35,705 nucleotides of DNA. It comes from Rhizobium sp. Q54. Lineage in GTDB: Bacteria > Pseudomonadota > Alphaproteobacteria > Reyranellales > Reyranellaceae. This document shows positions 33,602 to 35,705 of the stretch, piece by piece. Location: NCBI GenBank assembly GCA_945903635.1, contig CAMDOT010000034.1, positions 1-35,705 of the forward strand, in the 5' to 3' direction. Below the pieces are notes generated by a model, which was not told the DNA's origin, did not search any database, and saw nothing but the letters and a program-made list of their open reading frames with translations. Position 1 is the stretch's first letter, and every line of letters starts with the position of its first letter. The position numbers were made by a program, and so were the translations under genes.

Positions 33602-35104
33602 ATGGATCTTCTGAGCAACCTCGCGCTGGGTTTCAGCGTCGCCATCAGCTTCCAGAACATCACCTACTGCCTGCTGGGCTGCATGGTCGGCACGCTGATC
33701 GGCGTTCTGCCCGGTATCGGTCCCGTGGCGACCATCGCCATGCTGCTGCCCATCACTTTCCACCTGCCGCCGACGGCGTCGCTGATCATGCTGGCCGGCA
33801 TCTATTACGGGGCGCAGTACGGCGGTTCGACGACCTCCATCCTGGTCAACTTGCCCGGCGAAGCGTCGTCGGTGGTGACCTGTCTCGACGGCTACCAGAT
33901 GGCGCGCAACGGCCGTGCCGGCGCGGCGCTGTCGATCTCGGCGGTCGGTTCGTTCTTCGCCGGCACCGTCGGCACCATCATCATCGTGATCTTCGCCGAA
34001 CCGCTCACTCGCATGGCGCAGAAATTCGGCCCGGCCGACTATTGCGCGCTGATGGCGCTGGGCCTCGTCGCCGCCGTCGTGCTCGCCAGCGGCTCGGTGA
34101 CCAAGGCCATCGCCATGGTGTTCCTCGGTCTGCTGTTCGGGCTGATCGGCACCGACGTCAATACCGGAGCGCAACGCTTCACGTTCGACGTGCCCGAGCT
34201 CAGCGACGGCATCGACTTCGCACCCATCGCCATGGGCTTGTTCGGCATCGCCGAGATCGTGGTCAACCTCGAACGACATCTGGAACGAGGCGGAGCCATC
34301 AAGGTGGGCTCACTGTGGCCGACGCGTGAGGAAATCCGGCGCGCGATTCCTGCCGTCCTGCGCGGCACCACCCTTGGTTCGCTGCTGGGCGTCCTGCCGG
34401 GCGGTGGCCCGACGCTGGGCGCCTTCTCGGCCTATACGCTCGAGAAGAAGCTCTCCAAGAACCCCGGGCAGTTCGGCAAGGGTGCGGTCGAAGGCGTCGC
34501 CGCCCCGGAAGCGGCCAACAATGCCGCCGCCCAGACCTCGTTCATCCCCATGCTGACCCTCGGCATCCCGTCCAATGCGGTGATGGCCTTGATGGTCGGC
34601 GCCATGATCATCCAGGGCATCCAGCCGGGCCCCGAAGTCATGACCAAGAAGCCCGAGCTGTTCTGGGGCATGATCGCCTCGATGTGGGTCGGCAATCTGA
34701 TGCTGGTCGTCATCAACCTGCCGATGATCGGCATGTGGGTGAAGCTGCTGACAGTGCCGTACCGCTATCTGGCTCCGGCGATCCTGCTGTTCTGCTGCAT
34801 CGGCGCCTACAGCCTGCAGAACAGTACCTTCCATGTCATGCAGGTCGCGATGTTCGGCGTGCTGGGCTACGTCTTCATGAAACTGGGTTGCGAGGGGGCG
34901 CCGTTCCTGCTCGGGCTCGTGCTCGGGCCGCAGATGGAGGAATACTTCCGGCGTGCCATGCTGCTGTCGCGCGGCGATCCGATGGTGTTCCTCGAGCGGC
35001 CGATCAGCCTTGGCCTTCTCATCACCACGGCGGCACTCCTGATCCTGATGGCCCTGCCCAGTATCAAGAAAGCGCGCAAGGAAGCCTTCCAGGAAGAAGG
35101 CTGA
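33602..35104 (+). CDS. tctA: Tripartite tricarboxylate transporter large permease TctA
   Basis: A 500-residue permease with about 11-12 helices. The two repeats of the family motif are present: GTLIGVLPGIGPVATIAMLLPITFHLPP near the N terminus and GSLLGVLPGGGPTLGAFSAYTLEKKLSK in the second half. GIYYGAQYGGSTTSILVNLPGE and FIPMLTLGIPSNAVMALMVGAMIIQGIQPGP are further hallmarks. It carries di- or tricarboxylates into the cell using a cation gradient and a separate binding protein. The substrate cannot be fixed without tctC. Confidence 0.95.
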   Translation: MDLLSNLALGFSVAISFQNITYCLLGCMVGTLIGVLPGIGPVATIAMLLPITFHLPPTASLIMLAGIYYGAQYGGSTTSILVNLPGEASSVVTCLDGYQMARNGRAGAALSISAVGSFFAGTVGTIIIVIFAEPLTRMAQKFGPADYCALMALGLVAAVVLASGSVTKAIAMVFLGLLFGLIGTDVNTGAQRFTFDVPELSDGIDFAPIAMGLFGIAEIVVNLERHLERGGAIKVGSLWPTREEIRRAIPAVLRGTTLGSLLGVLPGGGPTLGAFSAYTLEKKLSKNPGQFGKGAVEGVAAPEAANNAAAQTSFIPMLTLGIPSNAVMALMVGAMIIQGIQPGPEVMTKKPELFWGMIASMWVGNLMLVVINLPMIGMWVKLLTVPYRYLAPAILLFCCIGAYSLQNSTFHVMQVAMFGVLGYVFMKLGCEGAPFLLGLVLGPQMEEYFRRAMLLSRGDPMVFLERPISLGLLITTAALLILMALPSIKKARKEAFQEEG

Positions 35105-35118
35105 CCGCGAAGCACACG

Positions 35119-35167
35119 GCCACTACCGGGAAAAAGCCACTACCGGGAAAAGCCGCTATCGGGAAAA
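35119..35167. repeat. Three tandem 16-17-bp repeats at the lactonase 3' end
   Basis: Three adjacent units of the form GCCACTACCGGGAAAA (35119-35135, with one extra A; 35136-35151; and a variant with two changes at 35152-35167). The third unit contains the stop codon and last codons of the minus-strand lactonase gene. Read on that strand each unit spells TTT-TCC-CGG/CGA-TAG, so the last three codons plus stop are present three times. Confidence 0.9.
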
Positions 35168-35705
35168 GACGATGCAGGCCGGGCTGCCGACTTTCACGCG
35201 GGCCGGATTCGGCGAGAGACGGCCGTCGCGACCTACGTCGTAGGTGACGATCGAATGGCCGTCCTGGTTGGCGACGTAAAGATGCTTCCCGGCCGGATCG
35301 AAGGCGAAGAAGCGCGGCGTGCCGCCCTTGGTCGGCACCCATTGCTTGGGCGAAAGCGTCCCGCTCGCCGCATCGATCGCGAAGACGCCGATGCTGTCGT
35401 GGCCACGGTTCGAGACATAGACATTGCGGCCGGACCGATCGAGCCAGATCTCGGCGCCGGTGCTGTAGCCGGTGAAGTCCGACGGCGTCGAGGGGACGGT
35501 CTGGAGCGGCGTGAGCTTGCCGCTGCGGCGGTCCTGGCGATAGGTCGTGATCGTCGAATCGAGTTCGTTGATGACATAGGCCAGCGCCTTCACCGGGTGG
35601 AAATCGATGTGGCGCGGCGCGGCACTGGGACGGGCGGTCACCCGGGCGGCCTCGACGAGCACGCCGCGCTTTTCATCGAGGCGATAGGCGACGACGCAGT
35701 CGGAG
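35156..35705 (-). CDS. Lactonase / YncE-like beta-propeller protein (5' part outside window)
   Basis: The frame is open from the right edge and ends in TAG at 35156, giving 183 residues of the C-terminal part. It has propeller-blade repeats: RHIDFHPVKALAYVINELDSTITTYR, AEIWLDRSGRNVYVSNRGHDSIGVFAID, and RFFAFDPAGKHLYVANQDGHSIVTYDV. The spacing and the blade pattern match the 6-phosphogluconolactonase/lactonase 7-bladed propeller family (Pgl/YkgB type). Members hydrolyse sugar lactones; some are periplasmic. The signal peptide region is not visible. It is convergent with tctA, with 51 bp between stops. Confidence 0.88.
   Translation of the reverse strand, partial: SDCVVAYRLDEKRGVLVEAARVTARPSAAPRHIDFHPVKALAYVINELDSTITTYRQDRRSGKLTPLQTVPSTPSDFTGYSTGAEIWLDRSGRNVYVSNRGHDSIGVFAIDAASGTLSPKQWVPTKGGTPRFFAFDPAGKHLYVANQDGHSIVTYDVGRDGRLSPNPARVKVGSPACIVFSR

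Noticed and set aside
35119..35167. CRISPR array
   Set aside because: The three repeat units are directly adjacent without spacers and far too short.

Overview
The window is a high-GC chromosomal segment with dense, mostly co-directional housekeeping genes. It looks alphaproteobacterial, probably Rhodospirillales or a relative such as Reyranella. The main evidence is gene order: rpiB-glyA-nrdR-ribD-ribE-ribBA/BX-ribH-nusB-thiL, then hppA, bamE, a ubiquinol-cytochrome c chaperone gene, a DUF177 gene, rpmF-plsX-fabH-ihfA-merR and tRNA-Pro. The genus is inference from gene order and protein style; no 16S gene is present. I see no insertion sequence, prophage or CRISPR array.

Region 1 (1-2168): a partial thioredoxin-reductase-like flavoprotein gene diverges from a PadR regulator - HAAS-like membrane protein - ferric-reductase-like membrane protein operon. 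A perfect 15-bp inverted repeat covers the likely promoter and the PadR start codon. Region 2 (2207-7768): a complete branched-chain amino acid type ABC importer, livH-livM-livG-livF-small membrane protein-livK. A near-perfect sigma-54 promoter precedes it and a strong terminator ends it. Region 3 (7775-10235): an Ada metal-binding domain/AraC regulator gene lies almost start-to-start against a GNAT acetyltransferase - MFS pair.

Region 4 (10367-17422): one long operon-like run joins pentose isomerisation and one-carbon metabolism (rpiB, glyA), dNTP regulation (nrdR), riboflavin synthesis (ribD, ribE, a RibBX-like gene, ribH), antitermination (nusB) and thiamine diphosphate synthesis (thiL). 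Region 5 (17544-21091): an MFS transporter and a K+-independent-type proton-pumping pyrophosphatase, ending in a bidirectional terminator. Region 6 (21131-26242): bamE on the minus strand, then the plus-strand envelope/lipid cluster through ihfA and a MerR regulator. Region 7 (26329-29364): an unrecognised short gene, a TetA-like efflux pump and tRNA-Pro(GGG) on the minus strand, and an MFS transporter whose start codon region is tandemly duplicated.

Region 8 (29371-32704): a minus-strand operon, metY - Rieske oxygenase - glutathione S-transferase, suggests linked sulfur and aromatic metabolism. Region 9 (32705-35705): a 446-bp gap, a tctB-tctA tripartite tricarboxylate transporter pair without a local tctC, and the 3' end of a lactonase-type beta-propeller gene flanked by a three-copy tandem repeat.

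No single locus is clearly a new system. The best leads are the sigma-54 control of liv, the PadR/membrane redox operon with its start-codon palindrome, the metY-Rieske-GST operon, the stand-alone Ada/AraC protein and the unrecognised gene at 26329.
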